Shown: positions 35,601-47,027, counted from the first letter of the stretch. The stretch: DNA of 64,000 nucleotides from Molanna angustata (GCA_963576475.1 OY754969.1:30053726-30117725), one strand, 5' to 3'. Notes: generated by a model not told the origin, from the sequence alone. Made by a program: numbers and translations.

Positions 35601-37344
35601 ATGACTAAATAATCAACTTTATTCAGACGAAAAAGCATATATAAAAATGAATATATATTTTTTTTATTTTAAAAAGTTTATTGTACATTACTTATTAGCT
35701 AGTACAAATGGCGGACTTATTGCCTAATGGCGATTTCTTCCAGACAACCATCTGTAACAGTTATTAATGAAAATGTTACATGCACAAAAGAAAAGAAAAC
35801 CTATATAAAACTATAAACATATTACATTTATACACAAGAAAGTAAGAAGAATAAAAATATGTAGGTACCTACATCAATGACAATTAAACAAATCTTAGAT
35901 GAAACCTGTTACAACACTATGGGAGGGAAAGGAAAAAAAGGAGAGGAGATATGTCTAACTACAGGAATAGGGAAATTAATGGGAATGGGTATGTTGGTTA
36001 AGAAATAGAAAGTAGGAGCGCGCGCTTTAATCTGGTTTTGAAGGTTGCTAACGTTAGTGCAGTTCTTATATCAAGGGCCAGCATGTCATACATATGGTTT
36101 AAACAAAAAAGTATTTAAATAATTATGTTTTGGAACAAATAAGTATGGTACATAAGAGTATGACAATTAATTATAAAAACATTATGTAAAACCATGGAGA
36201 ACATTAATAGTTTTTAACTATGTATTCAGCACCTAGCCTACGAAAGGTGACAAGATTTTTGTTTTTTTTTATGTTTGGAGGTTAACTATTATATACTTTG
36301 AGATCTTTATGATATAAACAATTTTGTCTACATGTTAATCTAGTTTTTGGAAGTCTACAATCCTGACATCCTCTCGTAGGGTAAGTGTGAACATTGACAT
36401 TGAATAATATATAATGTCTGCATATATTTTGGAAGAATATTATTTCAGCGATCAGCAGATATAGAGTTTATAGTGGCCTAAGTAGTAAATTTAGAAAATC
36501 CTTACAAAAGAAACCCCAAAAGATACATCTTTGATATAAAGAACAGTTTATTTTGTCATCTTCATTCAGTTGCGTGAGTTTTTTGAAATTTGTATTTATT
36601 AAATATTTTTCTTGAAAAATTAGTTTTAATAATTCCCTTTTGAATTCTTTTCTCTATGAGGTAATTTTTTAATTTAATCGAAAGAGAATATTTACCTATG
36701 AAAAAATTACCGACTGTGTTTTATATTTTTTGAGTTTTTAATTACTATTCTTACTATTAAAAAAATCTAAATATTACCTTTTTTTCACGAAATAATATTA
36801 TACATTCATAAATTAGAAGATAATTAGACAGCAAATTTGTTTATTTATTTTATTTTTTATTTATCACAAAACTTAAATAATCGTCAGTAAAAATATATAA
36901 CTTATAGATAGTTTATATCCCGTATAGCCGATTTATAACCAAATAAAACATTATAATGTTTAAATTTCGTTTGTATCGACAGAGAAATAATGATTTTGTA
37001 TTATAATTAAAAAAAAAGAACATTTTCTTTAATAAAATATTGTTTCCGTGAATGTTCAAAACAGTAGGAAGTATAAAAAATATGATAACAATGAGCCATT
37101 TAACCCCAAAATAAATCAGTGCGTCATTAGGCATCCACTTAAAGGGTATCATTATTAAACTTCAATGATTTGGTTGACTAAATTATTGGTATTTTCACAT
37201 GCAATAAAAATCTATGAATTGTACAATTTGAAGATACCTCAATCATACCTTAATAATACCTATGTAGATGTACTTGCAGTAGCAGAATAGCTTACAGAAA
37301 CCGAAAACCTTGGCTTGTTTTAAAATATAACAAGTATAGAAATA
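35601..37344. other. Noncoding stretch
   Basis: AT-rich. No gene or recognised repeat, apart from simple A/T runs. Confidence 0.4.
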
Positions 37345-37657
37345 GAATATTTTTATTATTGCATATGCGCAAACATTGGATTTTTTTCCCTGTCGGGAGT
37401 CAAAGATATTTTTTAACAGATTTTTAATTATCTCAATAGAGACGAAGTTGGAATATTTATTGTAGGAGAACCGGGAAATCAAGGCACCTACAGGGCACCT
37501 ACAGAGCCCTGTAGGTGCCTTGATTTCCCGGTTCTCCTACAATAAATATTCCAACTTCGTCTCTATTGAGATAATTAAAAATCTGTTAAAAAATATCTTT
37601 GACTCCCGACAGGGAAAAAAATCCAATGTTTGCGCATATGCAATAATAAAAATATTC
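37345..37657. repeat. Perfect long palindrome, 152-bp arms, 9-bp spacer
   Basis: The arms are 37345-37496 and 37506-37657. I traced them base by base through GGTTCTCCTACAATAAATAT, CTCTATTGAGATAATT, the 6-A run and the 7-A run without a mismatch. The palindrome sits in AT-rich DNA. A third, partial copy of the arm is at 38041-38127. A perfect palindrome of this size is either very young, gene-converted or an assembly artefact. Confidence 0.93.
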
Positions 37658-38040
37658 GATTACTTACACATTGGTACAAGTAGGTAAATAAGACAAAAAT
37701 GACCTTATAAGTCTGGCGCAATTCAAGGGTGACTTCTATGCGAAAAATGCATTGTCACCTCAGATATAAGAATTGTAGCTTTCATTATTTACAAAAAACC
37801 AATTCTCTCAATAGATGGCGTTCCAACAAAATAAATAAAAATAATAAGATTGTTGTTCATAATTTCACCCATAGATGGCTGTAGTAAAAATTCCTTATTT
37901 TCAAGCGAAAAGAATTTCAGTATTACAATATATAGAACTTTCAAAATTGAATTGATAGGGATCTCATTAAAAGGCATAATTGGTGAACGTTGCGCAAGCG
38001 CATAAAGTGATCACGTAAACCAGCCGATGACAGGTCGTAA
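37658..38040. other. Stretch between palindrome and its partial third copy
   Basis: No coding similarity. It carries no obvious inverted repeat of its own. Confidence 0.35.
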
Positions 38041-38145
38041 GCCCTGTAGGTGCCTTGATTTCCCGGTTCTCCTACAATAAATATTCCAACTTCGTCTCTA
38101 TTGAGATAATTAAAAATCTGTTAAAAAGTATAGAAATACATAAAA
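38041..38145. repeat. Third, partial copy of the palindrome arm
   Basis: Positions 38041-38127 equal 37506-37592. At 38127 the sequence switches to AAGTATAGAAATA, which also occurs just left of arm 1 (from about 37333). This joint points to a template switch linking the three copies. Confidence 0.85.
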
Positions 38146-38228
38146 ATATATAATCACAGGCTAGAACAACTTTAATTTTAAGGAAAAAATAATTAATTAT
38201 TACTAATTCTAAACCTAATAAGTTATTA

Positions 38229-38435
38229 ATGTTGTGGCGAGGATGTACTTCCCCATCGAGGATGCCATCTCGCTCGGACGATCTCGCTTCTCACGAAGAT
38301 TGCCGAAGACGACCGAAAGACAGCGCATCGTATTTCGATCGATTGACGCGGCGAATCGCCATTCGCTCGTCAGCCAAGCGTTCAAGCACAGTGTTCAATA
38401 ATTATAATATTTTATCCCGACCCCAGTATCGCGGA
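38229..38435 (+). mobile_element. Candidate solo LTR
   Basis: A GC-richer 200-bp block starts TGTTGTGGCGAGG and contains CGCTCGGACGATCTCGC, then TAATATTTTATCCCGACC, ending near GCGGAGCA. TG...CA ends and an isolated GC-rich unit are consistent with a Gypsy-type LTR, but no partner LTR, primer-binding site or clear target duplication is visible. It could also be an unrelated exon or MITE. Confidence 0.3.
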
Positions 38436-38767
38436 GCAATAATTTGAAATAAATTTGTTAACTTTTTAATCTGAAAATATAATCAAACTGAGTAAGTTTT
38501 CTGTTATTATGAAACCTATGATCACTCTAATATTTCAATTCTAAATAAATGACTGAGTAAAACAATTGCAATATCTAAAAATAGTTGTATGTGTTTTGGG
38601 AGATGATTTAGAACACGTCATTTAAACTCGCAACCTTTTCTGATTTCTTATTAATATACTAATTAAATATATAACTTCCTCCCAACTTACACACCTCTAT
38701 AATGTTTTGTTGCAACCATAATACAAGATACAGGTAGGTATTGAAAAGTAGATGTGATTCTTTTCAG
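38436..38767. other. Noncoding stretch
   Basis: No recognised feature. Confidence 0.35.
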
Positions 38768-38931
38768 CCCCCCTAGACAACGAATCATTCAGCTCAAGAA
38801 AAGAAACAAGAAAAGATAACTCAATGTATGTAAGTGACAGTTGTCACGTGACTAGCAACTGTCACTTCCATACATTGAGTTATATTTTCTTGTTTATTTT
38901 TTTGAGCTAAATGACATGTTGTCTAAGGGGG
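38768..38931. mobile_element. Foldback MITE with CCCCC ends, CAG duplication
   Basis: The terminal inverted repeats CCCCCCTAGACAAC / complement extend inward through CAAGAAAA, AACTCAATGTATG and AAGTGACAGTTG, covering almost the whole 164 bp. CAG flanks both sides (38765-38767 and 38932-38934). The G/C-run ends resemble the MITEs at 35418 and 44240, but the interior differs. Confidence 0.85.
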
Positions 38932-38934
38932 CAG

Positions 38935-39149
38935 GTCCACAAAATGTAAATATAAATTAGACATGTGATTAGGAAATATTTTTCATGGCCACCGAAATGA
39001 AATATGAAGAACTTTAAATATTCGATATTTTCCAATTTTATTTCAGGGTTTGCGTCTGAAAGTTCGATAAATAGTATCTTATTTAAGGTTATATACTCCT
39101 TATTTTACTTCTTAGCGCACAATAAATTCTTCACATAGGTAATAAAAAA
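38935..39149. other. Noncoding stretch
   Basis: Nothing recognised. Confidence 0.3.
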
Positions 39150-39342
39150 AAGTTTTTTTTAAGAATTAATGGCTTTGTGGACAATTTGCATGTATCACAA
39201 GGACATCATCTCATAGATTCCCTAAATTAAGCATAAGTGCTTGTGCTATTAGCGATAGAAAGCGGTCGAGGCAGAGAGGTTGGGTTCGAACTCGCCATTA
39301 TTGGATTATTAAGTCAGTGCGATGTCCGCTCAGCCACCGACC
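39150..39342 (-). mobile_element. tRNA-derived SINE
   Basis: Read on the minus strand the head is GGTCGGTGGCTGAGCGGACA with B box GAGTTCGAACCC. The body is AGCACAAGCACTTATGCTTA, TTTAGGGAATC and GTCCTTGTGATAC, with an A-rich tail at about 39152-39160. It is the same family as 43378. Confidence 0.83.
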
Positions 39343-39535
39343 ATTCTAAAGTTTGGTTTAACAAAACAATTTTCCACTATCTGTTTTAATTTATTTTTTT
39401 TGTGGACCATGTCACCATTTTACAACATTGGAAATGCTTTTATCGTTTAAAATCTGACCAGAAAAGAGAAATTCAAAATATTTTTTTTGCTCAATATCAT
39501 TTATAACACATATTTATGTATAATTTTTTGTAGAG

Positions 39536-39577
39536 GCCTAATATGTATGTCCGGATACGTTAAGTAAGTTAGAATAT
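39536..39577 (+). repeat. 3' end tag of the LINE family at 32640
   Basis: CTAATATGTATGTCCGGATACG followed by TTAAGTAAGTTA repeats the last bases of the 32640-32955 element. No coding part remains. Confidence 0.65.
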
Positions 39578-40591
39578 ATATTATTTGTGTGTGATTCCTA
39601 GTTACGAAACCTATGTGAAAAAAAAAACATAAATGAATGAGTAGCAGGAGCCTGAATATGTGAATGCTATTTTAAAATAACGATACATAAGAAGCTCTTA
39701 CAATAGACGAGCATGTATGAAATGATGCATTGAAGTCATGAATGTGTGCAAGAATAGAGGTTTATGGCATTTGGTTCTCTTTGCTTATTCCGTAAGTGAC
39801 ATGGCGTGATGGTGGGTATCTATAAAATTGATGTTCCGTAGATTGATCACCCCTGGATCCGGATCTAAACGAACTTAATCAGATTCTTTAAGCGGGGTGT
39901 GGAATCGCCGAGATTTCTATGGGAGAGTGAACGATGTAGGTGTATGGATGTTCACGGAGTAGTTGTGTGTTGGTAGTAACCAGCCAACCTTGCAGTGTCC
40001 GGCAGCCAGCGAACCCTGCCCTGCACACCGTGTGAACCATGGGACACAACAGGGCCGAATCCAGTCATTAATTTGCCACTAATTTTTTTTAATAGTTAAA
40101 TTTAAATTTAGTATTCCTCTTCATTGGATATTTTCTAAATATATTATGATTCGTTATAACGTAAACTTCGTCATTTCCAACAAAATATATGTATGATCAC
40201 AAAATGCAGGGTAACCAGAGAAGGGTGTGCGAATAATAACTTTGCAAATTAAAGAGTTTGAAGATTTTCTCATACATTCCATAATCATATTTTTACTAAA
40301 TTTATATGGAAGTAGGAAGATAAAAAAGTACTAAAAAAACAATCACTGAAATTGGGAAACGTGATAATGAATTATCGCTGAACCACAAATTAGTGATTTT
40401 GATGATTTTTTTCTGTCATGGATTCCACCGTCAGATTTTGACCAAACTAATATGGGACCACCACTGAGTTACTTCCTTTCTAATTATATAGAAGAATCAT
40501 TGAAATCGGATAATCTATATATAAAAGATATATTGAAAGGTTACATCATCGATAGACGATTGTTTTTTTGATTTGTGGTATCATTTTACAA
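39578..40591. other. Noncoding stretch
   Basis: No gene seen. The slightly GC-richer part around 39840-40060 shows no recognised motif. Confidence 0.35.
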
Positions 40592-40852
40592 TTAATTAAA
40601 TGAAATAAAACACAACTTTTTGTACACCACTAAAATTATATCTTTTAATCGATTGAATAAAAATTCCTCGACATGTTATGGAAACAAAGGAGGATATAAA
40701 GTATACCTCAGTATCAGTATAGTTCAGTATAATTTGTATCCTCTTGAGGAGGGGAACTTCGTTGCCGTAACATGTAGAGGAATTTTATTCAATCGAATAA
40801 AAGTTATAATTTTAATGGTATACACAAAGTTGTGTTTTGTTTGATTTAATTT
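40592..40852. mobile_element. Foldback MITE, about 260 bp
   Basis: The arms share ATTAAATGAAATAAAACACA (right: ATTAAATCAAACAAAACACA in complement), ATTAAAATTATA, CGATTGAATAAAA and TTCCTC-ACATGTTA-GG. The centre is unpaired (GTATACCTCAGTATCAGTAT). The exact ends and target duplication are uncertain because of AT-rich flanks. Confidence 0.8.
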
Positions 40853-42394
40853 GTTAAAAGTTGGTTAAAACGACGATCCTTAGGTTATAGCCCAGTTGAT
40901 ACAATAGTGAAGCCGCACCTGTGTGCCAAAGCAAGTGTATATAGATATCTCGTTGTAAAGAGAACAGAGGTAGGTAAATGTACATAGAATAGGAACACGA
41001 GAAGAGCATAACGGTCACACTGGTGAGTAAAGACAATCACACTCGTCTTCCGGAAGAGTTTCCTCATCATGACAATAACTTAATGACTAGAATTGTTCAC
41101 TAAACTGCGTAATACCTTCTAACAGGACTGGAACAGACACATTTTTTTAACAACTTATAATTTGTCGACAATCTTATTTATTCAATCTTATTTATTAGTA
41201 CTTTGAATAAATCCCAATTGTTCAGTCTACTACAGGATTCATTGAAGCCCTTCGATCTGTCCAAGACCGTCCCACACTGAGGCTGATTATTCGGCGGGTG
41301 AGTGTAGCCGCTATCATGAGCTTTTTAGAACAATGAAGAAAAATTTCAGAAATCACAAATACTACCTTACACACGATATTCATGTTTAAAACAATAACAT
41401 GCATGAGAGATTGTATATTTACAATGTAAATATATGGGGTAATATTTTAATTTTAATTTTTTTAATATGATTGAATATGTCCTTGAAACAAATGCATATA
41501 AAACCTCAGATATCTTCTAAAATAAAAAAAACGAAATCGGTTTAAGTAAAATTCGATCTACTGGATTGCTTTAGATAACTGTTTTTTATATTAAATTATT
41601 TTTACAACATGAATGGCATGAATGAAACTTTTTCTCCTTATTAATGTACCTATGAAATATTTTTAATATTTTATGTGTTAAATCAATATAAAATTGAATT
41701 TCTCTGAACTACACTACTTTAAGAAAAAATAACAGCATCACATGCAAAATTATAATGATTTATAATTTATAAAATGCAATGGTTCCAGAGGCGACTATAA
41801 AAGCGTGTCCGCCCTGCAATAAAAGTTGTAGATGATAATACAAAATATTTACAAAATGTCTTTAAAAAGATCAGTCGATAATAAAGTTTACATTCAAAAC
41901 GTCAATAGTTAGAAGAGCTATTTCAACTTCCTCTCCATTTCCAAGCAAGACAAGGCCAGTGACTGTACAATAGTCCAATTATTTTACTTGACCAACCAAC
42001 CGAATGCAACTCTACACTAATTACTGAGGATATTCCCACGATTATAACCAACATTACGCATCTTTTAAATATATTTACATTTTCTTTGACTGTTGCTAGA
42101 GGAAATGATACAAACCATTTGACGATATCAACATTATTTTGCCCGTTTATATTTTCATTATATAAAATTATTATGAAATATTGTTATTTTTTCAATACGT
42201 TAGAAATCTTAAAAAATAATGTCATGTCTACTATCATTTGACTTTAATGACAAATTATTTGACTTTATTTGTATCACACTCCTTTTTTTGTAATATCTTT
42301 TTAATGTCCTTTTTTACTAATTTTTTATTGAGTATATTTCCATACCATTTCTGAGGGTCGTGATCATCATGTAGGTACCCTGCTGCAGACTATT
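40853..42394. other. Noncoding stretch
   Basis: AT-rich. The small frames on the minus strand at 40854-41404 have no recognised domain. Confidence 0.4.
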
Positions 42395-42860
42395 GCTCTT
42401 CAGGTCAACCTTTCAACTGCCAAATGGACGGCTCTATGGAGTGATGTAGGGTGAATATTTTGCCTTATTTGGTCGTACCAACACATCGGCGATTTGCATC
42501 TCAGCTTTTCAGGCGCTTTTCTGACCATGATGAGCTTTTCGAGGCTCTCTTCCCCTCTACGAGCTGTGTGTCCTAAGAACTTGAGTGTCCGTTCAAAACA
42601 AGATACGACAATCTCACTGTGATATGAAGTTCTTGAAGAATAGATATATTTGTTCTTCTTGTTGTCCAGGGATTTTTCAGCAATCTTCTCCAGCACCACA
42701 TTTCGAACGCATCTATTCTGTCTTTATCTCTAGCCCGTAGACTCCACGATTCCACTCCATAGAAGAAAATGGAGAACACGAGTGTGCGCACAATCTTCAC
42801 CTCCAGGTTTCTGGATATGTTCCGATTTTTCTAATTTTATTTAGACTGGTCATAGGCCTT
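42395..42860 (-). pseudogene. RTE-like LINE C-terminus
   Basis: The minus strand encodes KIVRTLVFSIFFYGVESWSL, then DAFEMWCWRRLLKNPWTTRR and, after a frameshift, RTLKFLGHTARRGEESLEKL and CWYDQIR. YG.E.W, WCWRR, W..RRTN and LGH..RR...LE.L are the standard run of motifs at the end of RTE-like LINE proteins. The upstream RT core is missing. Confidence 0.88.
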
Positions 42861-43094
42861 TTTGCCATTCCTTTCCTTCTCCTGATTTCGGTTTCACAAT
42901 CTCCTTTTTTAGTAATATGTAGTGGACTCCAGATATTATTTTCCCATAATATTTATTCGCCATATATAGGTATTATGTTGTAATTTATAATGTATTTTAG
43001 AGGTTTATTCTTCTTTGTTTCTTGTTGTGTATATATTATATTAGGGTTTGATCTATGTTTCTTACTTAACTGAACGTTTATTGTTATTTAAATA
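42861..43094. other. Noncoding stretch
   Basis: Nothing recognised. Confidence 0.3.
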
Positions 43095-44069
43095 CTAGTT
43101 GCATGTAACACATGAGATCCAACTGTCGATGGCGATAGTATGCATAATCAAAGAATACGTACCAAACTATAAACAACACAAATTAATAAATATTTGAAGA
43201 TATTTTATTTTCTATATAAAACATGTAGGTATGTTTGTCAGGATAGGATAGTATGGAGGTCAGTCTGTTTTTCCTACACAGAATATGAAAACAGTATGAT
43301 GGTATGTATGTATGTTTGGAGATTTAAGTATCAAACTATTAAGTCTTCTTACAAATTGTGTATAGGCGACTACCACTTTTTTTTTTAAATGAATATGTCC
43401 TTGTTAAACAAGTACATATACATCTTCCTACGTTCCCTAAAATAAGCAAATAAATGCTTGAGCTTAGGTGAACGAAATCGGTCGAGGCAGGATTCGAACT
43501 CGCGACCACTGGATTACTAGCCCAGCGCGCTAACCGCTCTGCCACCGACCCATCTACAAACAAATTCACCCATCTACCATACAAATTGTATAAGGTGATG
43601 TCGTCACTTAATTAATTTTTATAAAAATTGTTAATTGTTTATTTGAGATTTTGTATTTGTCTATATTTGTACCAATTTTCAGCGTTCTAGCTTTTATGGT
43701 AAAAATTCAAAAGTTGATAACCCCTGACTGAAACAAAAATTCAAAATTCTGAGTATAAAAGTTTTGTAGGCCTATAACTGTTTATATATTCTGAAATGTT
43801 GGGCTCTGTGAATTGAGCGGATCATAAGTTATAAGGGGGGGGACACACATACAGACACACACACAAAACTCACATAAAAAGTTCTACTCCGAATTCTGAG
43901 TAAATCAATGTATGGGAACATATATGCTGCGAGGCCTCTAGTTGGTGTTATTAGCATGCAAAAAGTCCACTACACCATACAAAATGTTCCTTCGTACATA
44001 TCGTATCTTGGCTTAATAATGTCGATTCATTAAGAGAATTGACTTCTCATGAACGAATCGACAGTTGGA
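43095..44069 (-). mobile_element. Helitron, reverse copy, with nested SINE
   Basis: It starts CTAG with the GCATGTAACACATG hairpin and the CCAACTGTCGAT repeat, and ends with the 5' hairpin GATTCATTAAGAGAATTGAC and TTGGA. A (43094) and T (44070) flank it. The microsatellite lies at about 43843-43868. Part of the interior near 43622 is deleted relative to the tandem copies, and a SINE occupies 43378-43550. Confidence 0.87.
43378..43550 (-). mobile_element. tRNA-derived SINE nested in a Helitron
   Basis: It is the best-preserved copy. The head GGTCGGTGGCAGAGCGGTTA has an A box; TAGTAATCCAG lies in the anticodon arm; the B box is GAGTTCGAATCC and the head ends GCCTCGACCGA. The acceptor GGTCG/CGACC pairs. 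The body has CAAGCATTTATTTGCTTATT and a GTACTTGTTTAACAAGGACA hairpin, ending in a poly-A tail (plus-strand T run 43378-43386). It interrupts Helitron sequence on both sides. Confidence 0.9.
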
Positions 44070-44239
44070 TTATTATTATATCTATGGTTTCATCGCACTG
44101 CAGCCAAATATTTTATAAAGTCGATGATATTTAACTATAAATCAATAAAAGTATATTTTAATTTTGTAAAGTAAACGTATTTCAATGTTTACTCAATTAA
44201 CATTGTAAAATCTAACCGAAAAATATGGATAGTGATATT

Positions 44240-44418
44240 GCCCCCAAGTCAAATTGAAAACGCTGTTCGTTTTCGCCAAGCGCTAATTTTTTTTGTATGG
44301 GATTTGACGTTTGTTGTTTGTTATTGTAGAAAAAATTTCTACAACAAACGTCAAATCCCATACAAAAAAAATTAGCGCTTGGCGAAAACGAACAGCGTTT
44401 TCAATTTGACTTGGGGGC
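44240..44418. mobile_element. Foldback MITE with GCCCCCAAGTC ends
   Basis: The 179-bp element is nearly a full palindrome: GCCCCCAAGTCAAATTG, AAAACGCTGTTCGTTTTCGC, CAAGCGCTAATTTTTTTTG and GGGATTTGACGTTTGTTG, each matched in complement. ATT flanks both sides (44237-44239 and 44419-44421). Relatives are at 14605 and 60599. Confidence 0.93.
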
Positions 44419-44421
44419 ATT

Positions 44422-45283
44422 GTATATTGAGAAAAAATATTGAATCGATTTCATAATGTATGTACGGAAAATAGAGTAGGTAAACAATATTAACATAATT
44501 GGTATGTGGTACGGAATCATTTTCATTCAAAATTTTTGTTATAAAAAAACATATTGAATGAGATTAATTAAAATAAGCAAATCATACTGTAATGGTTTAA
44601 TAAATAAATACGTCGTGAAAATAAAACATAGATTTCTCAGTCAATACTAAAAAATATGAACTTAAATTAATGTCATGTCAAGTGTCGAGTGGTGATAATG
44701 TTGAGTGTGTGATAAAGTACGCAGTTCCTTGCAAAATGCAGACTTAGGTACTTACTTAATTGTAATTATACTCACCCGTCTTGGGTATTTTAATCTTGAG
44801 TGATTACATCATCAGTTTCGCTAACGACTCCCGACCCATCTTCCTCTTGTTATGAAACATCAGCCACTGCCACTAATACTATTACCACTGTAGTAGCAAT
44901 GATCGGTCATGCGGACACTAGGGCTGGTATAACAAAAGATTTCTTAACTAATGTTAAGTCGACCTTTTCCTTTCCATACACTTCCTTTCGTTTTTTTATA
45001 CAACAATAACATATTGACTGTTATTTCACAATATTTCCTAGATAATGAAAAGTAATCCTCTTTTTTCATTACACTTTTTACGAAATAATATTTCGAAATA
45101 ACAATAAATCGTTTCTTAAGTGCACTTTACACGAACAATATTTTCAACGGGTTAATCTGTAAAATTATTCGCTGTCGTCGTTACTGACGAGTCAAAATGG
45201 CTGCCGTTTGCGTTGACTTTTACGTGTGACATTCGCTCGCGATGTATTTTGTTTATTTGGAAAGTGTCGAAACTTTCGATATA
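44422..45283. other. Noncoding stretch with possible transposon end
   Basis: TTTACACGAACAATATTTTC at about 45128-45147 matches (inverted) a segment near 46775-46798 with 21 of 24 bases over the full match, hinting at terminal repeats of a larger element around the AT-rich array. No gene. Confidence 0.4.
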
Positions 45284-45420
45284 CTATATTATATTATTAC
45301 CCTTCGATATATACTATATTATATTATTACCCTTATATATACTATATTATATTATTACCCTTCGATATACTATATTATATTATTACCCTTCGATTTTCGA
45401 TATACTATATTATTACCCTT
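45284..45420. repeat. AT-rich tandem repeat, about 29-bp units
   Basis: Five imperfect units share TATACTATATTATATTATTA plus CCCTTCGA. The frames through it give repetitive YYIITL peptides and extend a LINE frame artificially upstream. Confidence 0.85.
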
Positions 45421-46334
45421 CTGAGAATCGTTCAATTTTCCAGGATTTTATTTCATCCTATCCCTCCCATATTCACATATTTACTGATGGTTCTAAAATG
45501 TCAAATGATTCTGCTCTGGGAGTCGGGGTATTCATTCCTAGTCTCAAAATTGAGAGCAAATATAAACTTTCATTCCAAACTTCTATATTCTCTGCGGAAT
45601 GTGTGGCAATCAAAATAGCACTTGACTCCATACACAGTCTAAATATTCAAAGGGCAATCATTTTTACCGATTCACTCAGCTGTGTCTCTGCAATCGCTTC
45701 TAATTTAAATACAAGACCTAATGACATAAATCTCTGTGAAATACGTAAAAATTTCTACAATCTGAGTTCCGTTGGTAAGGATATAAAGATTGCTTGGATT
45801 CCCTCACACCGAGGAATCGAAGGCAACGAAATTGCGGACAGGTTGGCCAAATCCGCCATTGAGTCGGGCGAAAATTTAAATAATTTCTTTCCTACATTCG
45901 ACGACGTGATCCTATCGCTCAAGTCTCGAACTTGGAACGAGTGGGAGAAGGAATGGAACTCTCCGACTTCGAACAAAGGCAGATTTTATAAAGATATTCA
46001 ACCTACGATTCCAAGAAAGCCTTGGTATACAGCTTATCAGTTGAACAAATGTGTCGTCTCAACTATATGTAGAATGCGGATCGGACATTGCTCAATAGCC
46101 CCTCATCTATTCAGAATAGGAGTTGTTAACAGCCCATACTGCGAGTGCGGTCAGGATCTCGAGACACTGAACCATGTGTTCTTTGCCTGCCCGTTGGTCT
46201 CGGATAGAGGTATGTACGGAAAAGTGGTGAAAATAGAAAGACCCTTTAATATGGAGCATCTGTTGGCGATTGGCTCACGACATGTAATATTAGAAATCGC
46301 TAAATTCATCTCCACCACCGGTATAAAGATATAG
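45421..46334 (+). pseudogene. LINE RNase H domain and CCHC end (5'-truncated ORF2)
   Basis: The frame from about 45424 encodes an RNase HI domain: FTDGSK (first Asp), SAECVAIKIAL (Glu), FTDSLS (second Asp) and WIPSHRGIEGNEIADRLAK (His, last Asp). A C-terminal CECGQDLETLNHVFFACP cluster follows, then a stop at 46332-46334. RNase H placed before a CCHC cluster is typical of Jockey/I/R1-type LINEs. About 300 codons are open and undisturbed, so the insertion is fairly recent. Endonuclease and RT are missing through 5' truncation. The open frame continues upstream into the repeat array, but that part is not LINE. Confidence 0.9.
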
Positions 46335-46565
46335 CTGATTGTAGGAATTTAAGCCTTTCACTCGACCATGTTTTATTGTAAATTCTTTAATTGCTTGTAC
46401 ATATGCTTCCCTTTTGCAATCATTTAATGTAAACCCCTATTTCTCTGAGATCTAATGGAATTCTGTTTTTACTCTTCTTTTCAACAGTAAATATATTATG
46501 GTCTAAATTGTACAGCACAAATCCGCCTCTATTGGTGGCTGTGCCTTATTAAAAAAAAAAAAAAA
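46335..46565 (+). mobile_element. 3' UTR and poly-A of the RNase H LINE
   Basis: A short 3' UTR ends ATTGGTGGCTGTGCCTTATT followed by a 15-base A run (46551-46565). The sequence after it (ACTATATTATAATT) returns to the AT-rich repeat, so the LINE inserted within the array. Confidence 0.85.
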
Positions 46566-46658
46566 CTATATTATAATTATTATATAATTTTCGATATACA
46601 TTTATTTATATTATATTAAAAAATTGCACATATAATTGTGTAAACTGTGTAAAGTACT

Positions 46659-46766
46659 GTAAAGCGATGCTCGGAGAGACCTATATTTTGGATGCTGTTT
46701 TAAGCGTTGCGTGTAAAGCGATGTTTGGAGTAACCTGTATTTTGGATACTATTTAAAGCGTTGGAA
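46659..46766. repeat. Two tandem 54-bp units
   Basis: GTAAAGCGATGCTCGGAGAG... and GTAAAGCGATGTTTGGAGTA... each run through CCTGTATTTTGGAT (first copy CCTATATTTTGGAT) to AAGCGTTG. Confidence 0.85.
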
Positions 46767-47027
46767 ACCGGGTCGCGTTGAAAATAGTGTCCGTGTAATT
46801 TGCACTTTACACATTTTATTTCCAACTGTCAAATAACAATATTTTTACTAAGTTCAGAATCTTACTGACCAAAAGCCTATTTTTTCCATATGAATTCGAA
46901 AGTAAACTTTTTTATATAAATTCAATATAAACATATAAACATGTTCAGTATAAACAAGTATGTATTTATGTGAATTTCAAGGTTACATATTATAATACGA
47001 AAACAAATTTAATGTTCACGAACACAC

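Noticed and set aside
43480..43550. Functional tRNA gene on the minus strand
   Set aside because: The head folds partly like a tRNA, but the same head-plus-body unit is repeated at 24040 and 39150 with a poly-A tail here, so it is a SINE.
44800..44840. Second hammerhead from TCATCAG next to TTTC on the plus strand
   Set aside because: The CTGATGA and GAAA words overlap in the wrong order with no room for stem II.
45213..45420. N-terminal part of the RNase H open frame
   Set aside because: It is a translation of the AT-rich tandem repeat (YYIITL peptides). LINE similarity starts only at about 45421.
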